NCBI GenBank assembly: GCA_036971475.1
Contig: JBAIZL010000005.1
Location: 176,691,886 to 176,755,885, forward strand
Source: Prosapia bicincta
Lineage: Eukaryota > Arthropoda > Insecta > Hemiptera > Cercopidae
Direction: 5' to 3'
DNA length: 64,000 nucleotides
Shown here: in pieces, positions 34,401 through 48,609 of the stretch
Layout of the letters: each line of letters begins with the position of its first letter
Numbering within the stretch: position 1 is the first letter of the stretch
Program-made: the position numbers and the translations under genes
The notes under the pieces: model-generated
Told to the model about the DNA's origin: nothing
Database searches by the model: none
The model's input: only the letters and a program-made list of their open reading frames with translations

Positions 34401-36690
34401 CGGTCAAAACCGAAATCTTGTCAAACATTGTTATAAGAAAATAGTAATAAATTGTCAATTAGATTAAATTACAAACCTAGTAAATGTAAGTATAAAATTT
34501 TAGAAATGAACCACCGAAGCTAAATATAAAATTAGATAAAAGATAGTTGTGGTAAAAGCAAAATAAATGAAAAGGATATAGTGGAAATTATGTACTAATA
34601 GAGTAAAAGAAAGAAAGGTTGTGTAATTGGCCCAAAAAATATAAACTGTCGAGGTTAGAAGAAATATGTCTAAAGTAGCGCAACTCACGAACGGAAAGGT
34701 TTAGAAATGTCATTCAAGTTGGTAGCAGCATCTCAAATCATGATAATGGACCATGGTTTAAGGAATTATCTAAATTTACACCGCAAGGAACACTTACGAG
34801 GCCTAGCTAAAATCGGACCAAAACAAAAAGAGAAAGTTTAATAGACAACCCCCTTGCAGGTCTAAACTGGCTTGTCTAAATAAAAAACACGGTTTTGTAG
34901 AAGAGGTGGGGTACCGCCCTTGGAGAAAGCGAGTCGAGAGACGCGTAAAAGATTAAGAACCGAACGGACGTATTTTTAGCAGACATCCAAAGGCGTTTCC
35001 AGGATGATGCTCCGTGACTAAACACAACAACTAACCCAAGATGGACGTGAAGATGGTCTACTTTGCGACGCTTCCACGAGAGCGAACGTTTTATTATTTT
35101 TGTAAAATATAAATTAATGTAGAAAAGTATTAAACTGATAGTGCATTTGCTGCTGACCCAAGGACTCCAGGACCACATCCTAGGGGGAACCAAGGATTCC
35201 AGGACAACATCAGAGGGATAAGAGGAACAATCACATTGAAAGTTTGGGGCAAGTCTAAATTTTAATAGTCTAAATTTTAATTTAAATTAAAAACCAATTT
35301 TTAAAAATTTATAAATTTTCCAAAGAATAATTACCAGATTTTGAATTAATAGTAAAATCATCAATTAATAAAAAAGTGAATTAAAATTAAGAGAATATAT
35401 AAGCAATTGACTTATTTTAAAAACCTTCATAAAAGGCTGTTATAAAATAAAATATTGTTCAAGGAATTAATATCAAATAAGAAAAGCAAATGATAAAAGT
35501 TACATTTATTTAACGAAAAAATTAGTCTATCCACTTGATATTCAAAATAAGTAATAAAGTAATGTATTTAAAAGTTAATGCCATAAGTAACAAGAGAATC
35601 TTGAAACAAAAAATATGAAATGATTTACTTTATAGTCACAGTTTGAAATGTTCTATGTCCATATATCCGAAATGAAGAAAATAGGATTAGATAATTGAAT
35701 AAAAATAAATCAAGGGAAATAGTTACTAGAGTCCAACATAATTATGAGTGGGAGCACAGAAAAAATTAAAAAACAGTATTACTAAGACGTAATTTCACCT
35801 GTTGCTTTCATGAAAGGGTTATATGGACATTCAATAAAACAAATTAATATAGATTTTTTTCTTGTCTAACTGAATATGTGAGTAAATTTATGGCTGTAAT
35901 TTGAACTTTAAGATACGACATGTTCAAGGATAAACTATGAACGTTAAAGATGTTGAACAATAATATAAGCAAAATTTTGACATATTATAAGAAAATGTAG
36001 AAATACATTCAAAAAACAGTTAATATGTTTTTAATGTAAACATAATTGCTTATTAAAAAAGAAATGTAAAATGAGTTAAATTTCCTGAGTTAAACATCAT
36101 TTAATAGAATCGACTTTAAATATTATTTCAAATTTAGAGAATTAAACAATTTATAACAAACAGTGATTAAATTTATTAAAACCATCCTGTGGTGAAATTA
36201 ATTAATTAAAATTCATAGAATTTTTACAATCATTAAAAAGGGTAGAGATTAAATAAATAACATAGAATTAAAAAAAAGGTTCGTTACAAATAATTTTAAC
36301 CAAGGTATAAGAAATAAATTAACTCTTAAGTAAGGTAAAAACCTTGTGGTTGGTAAGTCGGTTGAGATTATATTTTGACCGCGGTCGGTCTGGAGGGTGA
36401 CGGCTCCCGCCAAGGAACGAGAAGTTCGGGAAGGACGCGGCAGTGTGTGTATAAATTTAGTATATGTATTTGATATTACTCATAGTGTCTGATCACCTAC
36501 AAAATATTAACAAAATAAACTTAGTGTGAATAAAAGATATTTACTCTCCTCCTCAGAAATATTGTAAATACTCTAAACGTCTAAATTGACTCATTTTAAA
36601 GTTGATTTGAAGAAGAAAAATGTTTTAAATATTTCTTTGAAAGTAATGTTGATTTGAAAACTACAATTGAAATTTAAGATCAAAGGCAGC
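34401..36690. other. AT-rich stretch with two GC-richer islands
   Basis: Islands at about 34905-35210 and 36370-36450 (with ctcccgccaaggaacgagaa) stand out in GC content but have no recognisable protein or RNA. They may be fragments of transposable elements. The rest is AT-rich and featureless. Confidence 0.4.
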
Positions 36691-36694
36691 CTTT

Positions 36695-36870
36695 TTCAAT
36701 AATTGAAAATATATTCCGGTAGAATAGTCCCAAATGGGCTACATTAGTTCGCTCTCGTCTCCCCACCCCCATGCTGAAGCGAGACGGAGGAACAGTTTGT
36801 GATTCCCTTGTTATATTGACTTCTCCAATGTTATCAAAAGGCCAGACACAACTCGTTATTTTTAACATAT
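36695..36870 (-). repeat. Dispersed repeat, copy 1 (minus strand)
   Basis: Read on the minus strand, gtgtctggcctttt and aaactgttcctccgtctcg with the sequence between them match 50412-50500 on the plus strand at roughly 75 percent. The 92-codon frame 36958-36680 runs through it but is not recognisable. Confidence 0.6.
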
Positions 36871-37579
36871 ACTTCACAGCGCCAATTCGTGAGAAAGTTG
36901 AAATCAACCAATTTGAGCTCGGTTTAACGCCTGTTCTTCTTTGAATCTGAGCCGACATACAAAAGTTAAAATTCTTTTATTATAGACGATATCCTAATAA
37001 ATGTTTATAAGATTTTAAACTTTTTAATGTAATCAAAATGTTTTCAATGATTTGTATAGCAAACTTTTAAGCTCACAACAATCTTGGAGTTAAAATCTCG
37101 AATAAAGTAACTAATTTTTGAAGCGTATTCTTCAGAAATAAATGTATTGCCTCTGTATAGAGTTATTATCGACAGCTTTGTCTTGAACTAAATTTTTCCA
37201 AGTATTGGTATTTTTACATAAACGACAGATAATATACGCACTCGCAACACAATAAACTATTACCCACTATATATGCAATGCAGTAACTCAGCCATTTTAT
37301 GACAGCCGCAGTAATGTTGCTGTAATTAGTGCTTAAATAAAGTCTTTATTACAAACAACAAGTTTTATTTAAAAGTTTTTGTTGTGTTCGTTTTATATCA
37401 AAATAGTTTTACTTGCAAATTAAATAAAATTAAAAACTTAAGAAAATATTTCTTGACATTTAGGTCTACCATAATTACATAAAGCATATATACTGGAAAT
37501 GTATAATTGTATCTTTTTAACGTTAAAGTTTTTTCTGCTCAGTAAACTTTGAAAAACCTTTGCATTGGTTTTATAAAAT
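36871..37579. other. AT-rich noncoding stretch
   Basis: Nothing recognised. Confidence 0.5.
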
Positions 37580-37580
37580 A

Positions 37581-37925
37581 CTAGCAGACCGGTTGAACAT
37601 TGTACCACCTAGAAGTAAATGATGACGTTTTAACATTAGATTTAGTATTTATAACATAATATCTGAAGTTATAGTAGTCGATAGAGAAAAGTGTGACAGT
37701 AAAAGTGCACTTGGATATACAATATTGTTGGTTATTCTCTCTGGTACGTACACAAATAAATGAGAAGCTTTTTTAACGCTTGAGCAAGCGACATACAGCT
37801 GTTAATGTTTTCAAAATTAAGTTCAAATAATTGTAAAGAGTGTTGCTTGACAAACAAAATTTGGAATTAATTCAATGGAAATTATTAGGATGAGATAAGG
37901 TAGAAAATCTTATTATTTGCTGATT
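37581..37925 (-). mobile_element. Helitron 3' end with helicase C-terminus relic
   Basis: Minus strand, 37801-37690: LYVACSSVKKASHLFVYVP followed by NNIVYPSALL, matching the end of the Rep/helicase protein of Helitrons (LYVACSRV ... NIVYxxAL). Upstream to 37925 a decayed NFPLN ... LFVKQHSLQ region fits the preceding helicase motifs. About 100 bp past the coding end the minus strand reads ccggtctgctagt at 37594-37581, a plausible CTRR-type Helitron terminus. It is truncated and dead. Confidence 0.7.
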
Positions 37926-38042
37926 TGATACTTAAAATATACATGTTAAAATAATTGTTATGTCGTCGGAAATCTGTTTAGCTAAAACTTAACGCCGTTT
38001 TATAGGTTATTACTTTTCTGCTAAAAATAATTTGTTTTAGGG
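37926..38042. other. Short AT-rich spacer
   Basis: Nothing recognised. Confidence 0.4.
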
Positions 38043-38660
38043 AAGAACACGTACCCCTGTACCCCCTAGCTACACCCTGAATCTTACAATGCCAGAAACC
38101 TTTCCAGGATTGTACTCAACAATTTTCCAAAGTTTCATGGCAATCGGATTAGTGGTTTAGCAACACATAAGGCTCATATATACATTCACACATACATGCA
38201 CTCATTCATTTATATATGTGTATATAGAATAATTAAGTAAAATTAGTGTGGATACACAATTTAACATTAGACGTATTGAAGAATGTACAATGAACCATCC
38301 TAAGCTTCTGGGGTGCGGCACTGTGGGTGGAACCACTTAAACTTTATAAGAACCATCCTGGGATTATGTTAAACAATTCCTCAAAATTTCATTAACTTCG
38401 GTTCCGCGGTTCAGTGGAGGCGTCCATAAGACATAACATACATACATCGGTTTTTGAACTATCCTACGCCTCTGGGGCGGAGCCATATGGATGCATCTAC
38501 ATTAAACTTTATAAGAACCATTTTGTATTATATTAAACAAACCCTTCAAATTTCATTAACTTCGTTTCAGTTTTTTAGTAATGCATAAATTCATGCATAC
38601 ATACATAGGCTACATGCATACGTACATACATAGAAAAATTCATTTTTATATATAGGGAGA
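38043..38660 (+). repeat. Three tandem, diverged copies of a roughly 200-bp interspersed repeat
   Basis: Copies start near 38043, 38278 and 38455. Each has a cctctggggc-like or ccccctagc-like start, then aactttataagaaccat in copies 2 and 3, a tttcat-aac-tcgg-tt block, and a cataca-rich end. The pattern tttcatggcaatcgg...ggttt is typical of noncoding parts of insect Helitron-like or SINE-like repeats. The class is not certain. Confidence 0.55.
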
Positions 38661-41600
38661 AATATATATCTAAAATATTTCACATTTCTTTTGATACTAC
38701 ATTAAAATTAAAGTACAATTTTTTAAATAACATTGTTAAGATTGTTTATAAGCAAAAGCTTTTCAAATTCCCCTTGCCTGAAACATTTGCTTTATACATT
38801 AGGCATTTACTTCCTAATATTTTTATACAATTAACTAATGTGTTCAGAGATAAAGTAAGTCACAGAGTAACTCTTTGTATCCGGTCACTTACTTCGGCTA
38901 AGTTAATGAATAGTTAATTTGTAGTAATGAACCAATTTATATGCTTTAATGGCCTTTAAACCTAACCTATAAATTGAAGCGAGTTAGGGTCGTAGTGTCT
39001 ATTTGTAAGTTAACAAGAGATTGTTTAGGCCAATGTAAACTTACTTTGCGTAAAATTAAAATAGTATTTTGAAATACACTTTAAGGGGTTATATTAACAA
39101 TTTAATAATGACGCAGTAGGGAAACCTAACAAATAATCTCTGATTTATTAAACACACGAATTAATACTGATAAAATCAAATATTTTTTTTTTTAACAATA
39201 CAAAAATGTTAAGAAATGCCGTACAAATTTAAATTGTGAATATATAATTTCAAAAAATAAAATAGAATATAAAAGACTCATACAGTTAACTTTATAGTTC
39301 AAGTTTAACTGAACCCCAATTTACTGGCGAAGATATTCTAAGAAAATAATGTTAACTCCATAGTGAAATATATATCAAGAAATAGCATATAAATTCATAT
39401 TATCGATATATAAAATAAAAAACTAAAGTGGAATTGAAAAGACTCATGCAGTTATCTTTATAGGTTATGTTTAACTGAAACCCTTGTTACTGGCGATGAT
39501 ATTCATAAAATATAGTGAAATTGCAAGACGTCTTTATAAAAAACAGTGTCACCGAATTTCTTATAAATTTCAGGAAACCTTTAACATAGATATTAAACGA
39601 TGTTTTTGAACTTAAAAAAAAAGGAAGGACAACACCTTTCGAAAATCGACTCGTAATAAAATATGAAATATTATTCCCGTTTATTAAAGAGTAAGTGATA
39701 ATTGTGTATTAGAAAACCGCGTTTCCAGAATCGATATTATATGTATATTGGTTTTTATAGATAATTTTACCTTCTGAATTTTATTCATGAAAGTGAGCAA
39801 TATGTAGGCCTACATAAATAAATATATACCATTTGAGAGAAAAAAAATGTTTGAACGTATGTGATAGATAATAGCGATGCAAATAAAGAGTAAATACAAT
39901 AGATTACACCAAGGTATATACGTAAAAAGTGTCTTTAAAACGTCACTAAACGATAGTTTATTAATACAGACTATTTTCGGCGACGATGATTGTAGACATC
40001 GTCGACCAATTAGTGATCGGTTACCACAGATTGTAAAAAATCTTTGGCAAATACTAGTAAATATGACTTCGTTGCTGAAACTAGTGTTTAGTAGGATTTT
40101 AATTATTTTTTTCTTAATATTTACTTTTGGCGAATTGTTGTCACTAGAAGTGATCTACTTAACTATGCGATACAATATTTCGTTGATATATAGAGTGATT
40201 GTGAGCAGCGTCACAAAGATGTAGACCTAATGAATGTGACCCCTACATTCATTAAATTTGTAGTTATATTTAGGCATTGGCATAATGATAAACGTTTCTA
40301 ATAAATCTTTTAAAATTTGTATAATAAATTATCCTTTATGGGTATGTCTTTAAAAAAAATTTTGTTTGGTGTTTTCAATTTAATAAATATCTTTAGATAT
40401 AAAAGTTATGTATCACTTTTATGTAGAGTAATATAAAATTGGATTGGTGTAATCCCGTTTTAAAGCTGATGATGTTAAAGCAGCAGTGAAATTAACAAGA
40501 GAGAGAGAAAATATAACTCTGAGATAGAAAAGTGTAATGGAGTGTAAATAGCAAGCACTATGGGTTTGTTAATTAGTGTTTTGCCTCCAGAAATCGCTCT
40601 GAAGTTCTCGTTTTATTCAGGAAACGTTTTTCAATTCCCGCTCGAAAATATTAATGACAAATAATAAAATAAATACTGGCATTAGCTCAGCTATTACATA
40701 GAATTTTTGCTTGGACGTTGCGATAATATTTGTCTATTTAAATTCACTTTGTTTATTTATGAGCGGAATCCAACAACAGAGTGTATATATACATATACAG
40801 TCAATGTCACAGATGGTCAAATTTCATTAAAATTATTGTTTTTCTCCAGTATATTAGTTTTAATTCAAGAGCATTCAGTTCCTAAGCATACATCATCAAC
40901 AATTGTTAGGTTATTTGTTGGAAAATGCTGTTTTCCAGATGTTCAGATTATCTTCTACATTATATTTTAACCAGGTTTATTTACAAATACGATATCAGTG
41001 AGATTAGTTACCGTGATGAGGCATTTGAACAGCGAAGCCTCGAAAAAGGCTTCCCTTGTTTTTCATATTTTCATATATAATTGTGAAAATTATATATGTG
41101 TCCTCCTGATCATGCGTCGCTGACACATACAGTTACATGTTTGATATGCTCTTGTTTCCTCGCTTCAAAGTAATTCTTTACAGTATTTATCAAAAACATG
41201 TCTAAACTTATTGTTATATAACCCGGCCCGGAGAATCAAAAAAGTGTGTCGTAATGTATGACTCTATTAGATAATACGGAGGGCCATTAACGTAAAATGA
41301 TGCTAAATTTCTGTTAGCGATAAGAACACAACAAATGCCATATAGGGTTTAGATACGCAATAAATGGTAAATATAAAAGCGCACATACTTGAACCATAAA
41401 TTCTTCCATTCACTAATGTTTTCCAGATGTATGACGGCGACTTTTGGGTGCACACAATTCGCGCACTACACGTTTTCTAACTAATAGAAATAGAGTTTGC
41501 ATATAAATAAAAATAAACACTATTATATACTTTCAACTACACATAAGATTATTTCTATTAATAACAAGGATCGCGCGATTAGATTAGCCCCTTCTTTTAA

Positions 41601-43689
41601 GCATTTACTTTATTTTATTAATTTATTATTAAACTTATTTTTATTTTTTTCCTCACTAGGAATAATACGTAGCACTAATATTCGGTTTCTTCTTCATTTC
41701 CTTCTAGTCCTTTAATATTTTTATCAAATTTCAATGTAGACTCTTTTGACAGCGTTCCACTTTCTACTATCTTTCCTAGATCAAACCTGATTTCAGTATT
41801 GATCCTTAAAACTTCTTTCACCTATTTAAATTAAATATTTTACAGGTAACTGAGAGAGACCATTTCCTATCACACTAGGTGAAAAACTGTTGGTGATTCT
41901 CTAGTGAGGACAAAAACGAGAGTAGTGATTTCTGTCGGTCATTTTCATGATTGTCTACTTTGTTTTCGTCCGATTTGTATGATACAGGTTTAGGGTTTAT
42001 TGTTCTATATGTATAACACTGTTTTTCAGGAAAAATACGACACACAAAGCTTTTATATGACATATAAGTGTTAGTAACTAGTTTTCATAATATCAATTGT
42101 TGATTCTGACATTGTTTTTATCTGAAAATAGTTGGTAACATTTTTATTTGTACCAAAATATTTTGTAACTTCAAGGGGATGAGGCAGTACAATTAATACA
42201 TAAATAGAATACAGAATACTTGGGAATATAGTAAGAATTAGGATAGGGTATGCATCCCCCTAGTAGAATATGTAGAGGGGACGTGTGCAGGGTATTGCCC
42301 ATTGTTTTTGTGCTAATGAACGTAGGCGATTCTTATGCAAAATAAACGGAAATAGCTTTGGTTTAGTAAATCGTTGAGAGCTACTAACATTGTATTGTTG
42401 ATGGCTTCAATTATTCGTTATAAATTTTACAGTTTCTTTTGCTGTTATTTATTAAAGAAATATCTTAGAGAAAACTTGACGACGCTGTGACCTAGTCACT
42501 AACCCAACCCAAGCACTTTAGGAAATTAACACTTCTTTTATCTCAGACTCTGGTTTGTAATAGCTGAAGTGTAACCAAGCCCCATCTTTAATAAACGATT
42601 GCCATGATTGGTACAACATATATCTAATTTTAATTACTAAAAGTGAGATATTTCTCACTTAATTAGAACGTCCTACATGTAAATAAACGTTGGAAACGAA
42701 AAATATATCTTGATTTTTGAACATTATTTCTTATTTCTTATTTTTGCAATCCCTCACGTCACAACACAATATTCGTTCACAATATTCGTGATTAAAAAAT
42801 TATTAAAACGTCACATATTTTTAACGTTGAGATTATAAAAGTATAATTTTTTATTCACTTGAAAACTAGATGAGCGTCTTTTGATAGTCTATTTATTTGA
42901 AATTGATCATTGAGGGTTTTTTACTTATGAAAATGTGATTTAGATATGATTAAAGCTTTAGTATAGTTAAATGTAAAACATAAAATTAATTATTCATAGT
43001 TTTCTGACTGACCGGCAAGTGTTCTACAACGGATGTGGCAAAACAAAATTATTCATCAAAGAATTAGTGTTTTGGTAGGGAGTGTACCTGTTCTGCCTCA
43101 TTGTAGCTTTTGTAGATTTACATATATAACTTATAAGTTACAATCTTGTTAAATGTTTAAAGCTTTCTTTGTGGTGAACTGGAAATCATTTTTCAATTCC
43201 CTACCGAAGATGTTTTTGTGTCAAACATTGTGCGTTGTTATCAGGTATTTAATCATCTGTGGTTGCTTATCAGAAGTGCCACAAGAGGAAACAAATGTGT
43301 TGTGAATGCTAAGTTAATTGACTAGTTTTAACAGTTTGTAGACGTTTATTTTTCAAGCACAATAAATCATTTTTTTGGGGGGAAATAAAAGTAACATGTC
43401 TATTCTCATTATCTTTTGCTACTTTGATACTAGAAAATTCTTTTTCTTGTGCTACAAACATTGCAGTTTTACTTTAAATATGTTGCATTTTTTAAAATTC
43501 TTATTTACTGTTTACGTATTTGCGTTATTTTCAGTTATTAGGTCTAATACCTAGACATATATTTGCTCTGTAGTTTCAAAGACGATAAGCCATTCCCATA
43601 GTTTTTCTGTCCTTCAAGGAATAGAATTTGCACCGTACTGGGGTGAAGAGATTTAATAATGTAAAACAACAGGAATTATAAACGCAGTC
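38661..43689. other. 5-kb AT-rich stretch without recognised genes
   Basis: Open frames at 39877-40224, 40707-40970, 41497-41715 and 42063-41875 have AT-driven composition (Ile, Leu, Phe, Asn) and no recognisable domain. No repeat array or transposon protein seen. Short (GA) run near 40500. Confidence 0.55.
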
Positions 43690-46600
43690 AATTGTTTATT
43701 ACTTACTTTTACAAGCAAGACGTCCAACACAGTGTTGCCATAACCTACTTTTACAAGCAAGACGTCCAACGCAGTGTTGCCATAACTTACTTTTACAAGC
43801 AAGACGTCCAACACAGTGTTGCCATAACTTACTTTTACAAGCAAGACGTCCAACACAGTGTTGCCATTACTTACTTTTACAAGAAAGATGTCCAACACAG
43901 TGTTGCCATAACTAACTTTTACAAGCAATATGTCCAACACAGTGTTGCCATAACTTACTTTTACAAGCAAGATGTCCAACACAGTGTTGCCATTACTTAC
44001 TTTTACAAGCAAGATGTCCAACAAAGTGTTGCCATAACTTACTTTTACAAGCAAGATGTCCAACACAGTGTTGCCATAACTTACTTTTACAAGCAAGACG
44101 TCCAACACAGTGTTGCCATAACTTACTTTTACAAGCAAGATGTCCAACACAGTGTTGCCATTACTTACTTTTACAAGCAAGACGTCCAACACAGTGTTGC
44201 CATTACTTACTTTTACAAGCAAGATGTCCAACACAGTGTTGACATTACTTACTTTTACAAGCAAGACGTCCAAAACCGTGTTGCCATTACTTACTTTTAC
44301 AAGCAAGATGTCCAACATAGTGTGCCATTACTTACTTTTACAAGCAAGACGTCCAACACAGTGTTGCAATTACTTACTTTTACAAGCAAGATGTCCAACA
44401 CAGTGTTGCCATTACTTACTTTTACAAGCAAGACGTCCAACACAGTGTTGCCATTACTTACTTTTACAAGCAAGATGTCCAACACAGTGTTGACATTACT
44501 TACTTTTACAAGCAAGACGTCCAAAACCGTGTTGCCATTACTTACTTTTACAAGCAAGATGTCCAACATAGTGTGCCATTACTTACTTTTACAAGCAAGA
44601 CGTCCAACACAGTGTTGCCATTACTTACTTTTACAAGCAAGACGTCCAACACAGTGTTGCCATTACTTACTTTTAAAAGCAAGATGTCCAACACAGTGTT
44701 GCCATTACTTACTTTTACAAGCAAGATGTCCAACACTGTGTTGCCATTACTTACTTTTACAAGCAAGATGTCCAACACAGTGTTGCCATTACTTACTTTT
44801 ATAAGCAAGACGTCCAACACAGTGTTGCCAATTTTTACTTTTACAAGCAAGACGTCCAACACATTGTTGCCATTACTTACTTTTATAAGCAAGATGTCCA
44901 ACACAGTGTTTCCATAACTTACTTTTACAAGCAAGACGTCCAACACAGTGTTGCCATTACTTACTTTTACAAGCAAGACGTCCAACACAGTGTTGCCATA
45001 TCTTACATTTACAAGGAAGATGTCCAACACAGTGTTGCCATTACTTACTTTTACAAGCAAGATGTCCAACACAGTGTTGCCATTACTTACTTTTACAAGC
45101 AAGACGTCCAACACAGTGTTGCCAATTTTTACTTTTACAAGCAAGACGTCCAACACATTGTTGCCATTACTTACTTTTACAAGCAAGACGTCCAACACAG
45201 TGATGCCATTACTTACTTTTACAAGCAAGACGTCCAACACAGTGATGCCATTACTTACATTTACAAGCAAGACGTCCAACACAGTGTTGCCATTACTTAC
45301 TTTTACAAGCAAGACGTCCAACACAGTGTTGCCATTACTTACTTTTACAAGCAAGACGTCCAACACAGTGTTGCCATTACTTACTTTTACAAGCAAGACG
45401 TCCAACACAGTGTTGCCATTACTTACTTTTAAAAGCAAGATGTCCAACACAGTGTTGCCATTACTTACTTTTACAAGCAAGATGTCCAACACTGTGTTGC
45501 CATTACTTACTTTTACAAGCAAGATGTCCAACACAGTGTTGCCATTACTTACTTTTATAAGCAAGACGTCCAACACAGTGTTGCCAATTTTTACTTTTAC
45601 AAGCAAGACGTCCAACACATTGTTGCCATTACTTACTTTTATAAGCAAGATGTCCAACACAGTGTTTCCATAACTTACTTTTACAAGCAAGACGTCCAAC
45701 ACAGTGTTGCCATTACTTACTTTTACAAGCAAGATGTCCAACACAGTGTTGACATTACTTACTTTTACAAGCAAGACGTCCAAAACCGTGTTGCCATTAC
45801 TTACTTTTACAAGCAAGATGTCCAACATAGTGTGCCATTACTTACTTTTACAAGCAAGACGTCCAACACAGTGTTGCAATTACTTACTTTTACAAGCAAG
45901 ATGTCCAACACAGTGTTGCCATTACTTACTTTTACAAGCAAGACGTCCAACACTGTGTTGCCATTACTTACTTTTAAAAGCAAGATGTCCAACACAGTGT
46001 TGCCATAACTTACTTTTACAAGCAAAATGTCCTACATAGTGTTGCCATAACTTACTTTTACAAGCAAGATGTCCAACACAGTGTTGCTATAACTTACTTT
46101 TACAAGCAAGATGTCCAACACAGTGTTGCCATTACTTACTTTTACAAGGAAGACGTCCAACACAGTGTTGCCATTACTTACTTTTACAAGCAAGACGTCC
46201 AACACAGTGTTGCCATTACTTACTTTTACAAGCAAGATGTCCAACACAGTGTTGCCATTACTTACTTTTACAAGCAAGACGTCCAACACAGTGTTGCCAT
46301 TACTTACTTAAGTTTACAAGCAAGATGTCCAACACAGTGTTGCCATTACTTACTTTTACAAGCAAGACGTCCAACACAGTGTTGCCATTACTTACTTTTA
46401 CAAGCAAGACGTCCAACACAGTGTTGCCATATCTTACTTTTACAAGGAAGATGTCCAACACAGTGTTGCCATTACTTACTTTTACAAGCAAGATGTCCAA
46501 CACAGTGTTGCCATTACTTACTTTTACAAGCAAGACGTCCAACACAGTGTTGCCAATTTTTACTTTTACAAGCAAGACGTCCAACACATTGTTGCCATTA

Positions 46601-47493
46601 CTTACTTTTACAAGCAAGACGTCCAACACAGTGATGCCATTACTTACTTTTACAAACAAGACGTCCAACACAGTGATGCCATTACTTACATTTACAAGCA
46701 AGACGTCCAACACAGTGTTGCCATTACTTACTTTTACAAGCAAGACGTCCAACACAGTGTTGCCATTACTTACTTTTACAAGCAAGACGTCCAACACAGT
46801 GTTGCCATTACTTACTTTTACAAGCAAGACGTCCAACACAGTGTTGCCATTACTTACTTTTACAAGCAAGACGTCCAACACAGTGTTGCCATTACTTACT
46901 TTTAAAAGCAAGATGTCCAACACAGTGTTGCCATTACTTACTTTTACAAGCAAGATGTCCAACACTGTGTTGCCATTACTTACTTTTACAAGCAAGATGT
47001 CCAACACAGTGTTGCCATTACTTACTTTTATAAGCAAGACGTCCAACACAGTGTTGCCAATTTTTACTTTTACAAGCAAGACGTCCAACACATTGTTGCC
47101 ATTACTTACTTTTACAAGCAAGATGTCCAACACAGTGTTTCCATAACTTACTTTTACAAGCAAGACGTCCAACACAGTGATGCCATTACTTACTTTTACA
47201 AGCAAGACGTCCAACACAGTGTTGCCATTACTTACTTTTACAAGCAAGACGTCCAACACAGTGTTGCCATTACTTACTTTTACAAGCAAGACGTCCAACA
47301 CAGTGTTGCCATTACTTACTTTTACAAGCAAGACGTCCAACACAGTGTTGCCATTACTTACTTTTACAAGCAAGACGTCCAACACAGTGTTGCCATTACT
47401 TACTTTTACAAGCAAGATGTCCAACACAGTGTTGCCATTACTTACTTTTACAAGCAAGATGTCCAACACAGTGTTGCCATTACTTACATATAA
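43690..47493. repeat. 42-bp satellite, about 90 copies, with higher-order structure
   Basis: The core acttttacaagcaaga repeats every 42 bp. The main variation is gacgtcc or gatgtcc plus rarer marks (aaaaccg, tttttac, agtgatg, tttaaaag, tttataag). Since 42 is divisible by 3, open frames appear on both strands with 14-residue repeats; these are by-products. A rare unit lacking one T (agtgtgcc) occurs at 44320, 44571 and 45830, spaced 6 and 30 units minus 1 bp. Another marker (atatcttac) at 45000 and 46431 is spaced 34 units plus 3 bp. Confidence 0.97.
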
Positions 47494-48600
47494 AGGTATA
47501 TTAGTTTTATACCCATCTCCTCTTCTGTTAGAAATATTTGTATGTTTTTTAGTACATTTACCTGGATTTCCTAACATAACACTATTTTGCTTTGTTGACG
47601 CGTTTCGGAATGTGTCAAACATAAATAGTACTGATCACCCAAATCTTGAGGTCAACCGTATCTACTGCCCATCTACTGTCTATTTATTTGTTTTTGTTTA
47701 TTATATTTTCTATCTTTAACTTTGCTTTATAAATTTCGAAATTTTCTACAATATTCAAACGCCTTTCTTTATTAACATACTGTAAACTTATCATTATATT
47801 CTTCATTTCTTGCGGTGCATGACCTCCTTTAGACCAAATTGTACTATAAATAGAATCTTTTTTCCATATATTTAAAGTATAATAAGTTATTTACGTCTAG
47901 TTTACAATTTTCTTACAGTTTGCCATTTATGTTTCTTTCCAATTACTTCCCATTATACAAACCCCGTTTTTACTGAGCTTAGGGCTTACTATTCTTTCTA
48001 AATCATCCTTTAATTTATTCTTTATTGTGTTGTCAATATGTATTATATATTTCTTGAAAAAAATGTATAATACTTTTTTTCGGCATTTGTAAATTTATCC
48101 TATTTTTGCTTCTTTGTTTCTTTTTCAGGTTTTTAATTTTTTTTCTTTCTTTAATTTTCTTAAATAACTTTCTTATTGCCTCATTTTTGAATAAATTATT
48201 CTCTGCCATTCGAAAAGTAGTGTCCAATTCTTCTTTAAAATCTTTTTTGTTTAATAGTACATCTAATAATCGGTTATAAATGCCTAAAACCCGCTAAGTT
48301 TTGTTCTAATTTGCACTTGGATTTTGCATTATTAGATTATCATTGTAGCCTATGCATTTTTTCTGAAAACTCAAATTCCAAATTTTTTCCTTTGTTGTTT
48401 TATTTTTTTGTCAACGAATTTTAAGCTACATTTATTCTCTCCTGTCATTATAAAATTTAAATTATCATGTATTTTATTTACTTCTTTTAATATACAATCT
48501 CTTTTATTTCTTACTAGGTTGATAACTATTTACATCGAATCATTCTGACATCTGTTACGCAGAGGCAAAACGTTTCTTAGTTACTTTAATATATTACTTT
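47494..48600. other. AT-rich, T-rich stretch
   Basis: No gene seen. The minus frame 48227-48033 is Lys/Asn-rich and AT-driven. Confidence 0.5.
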
Positions 48601-48609
48601 ATATATGCT

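Noticed and set aside
43690..47493. CRISPR array
   Set aside because: Units are contiguous with no unique spacers, and the DNA is eukaryotic.
43653..47719. Long open frames on both strands with 14-residue repeats
   Set aside because: The 42-bp satellite unit is divisible by 3 and lacks stops, so frames are open by construction; units with a lost base break them.
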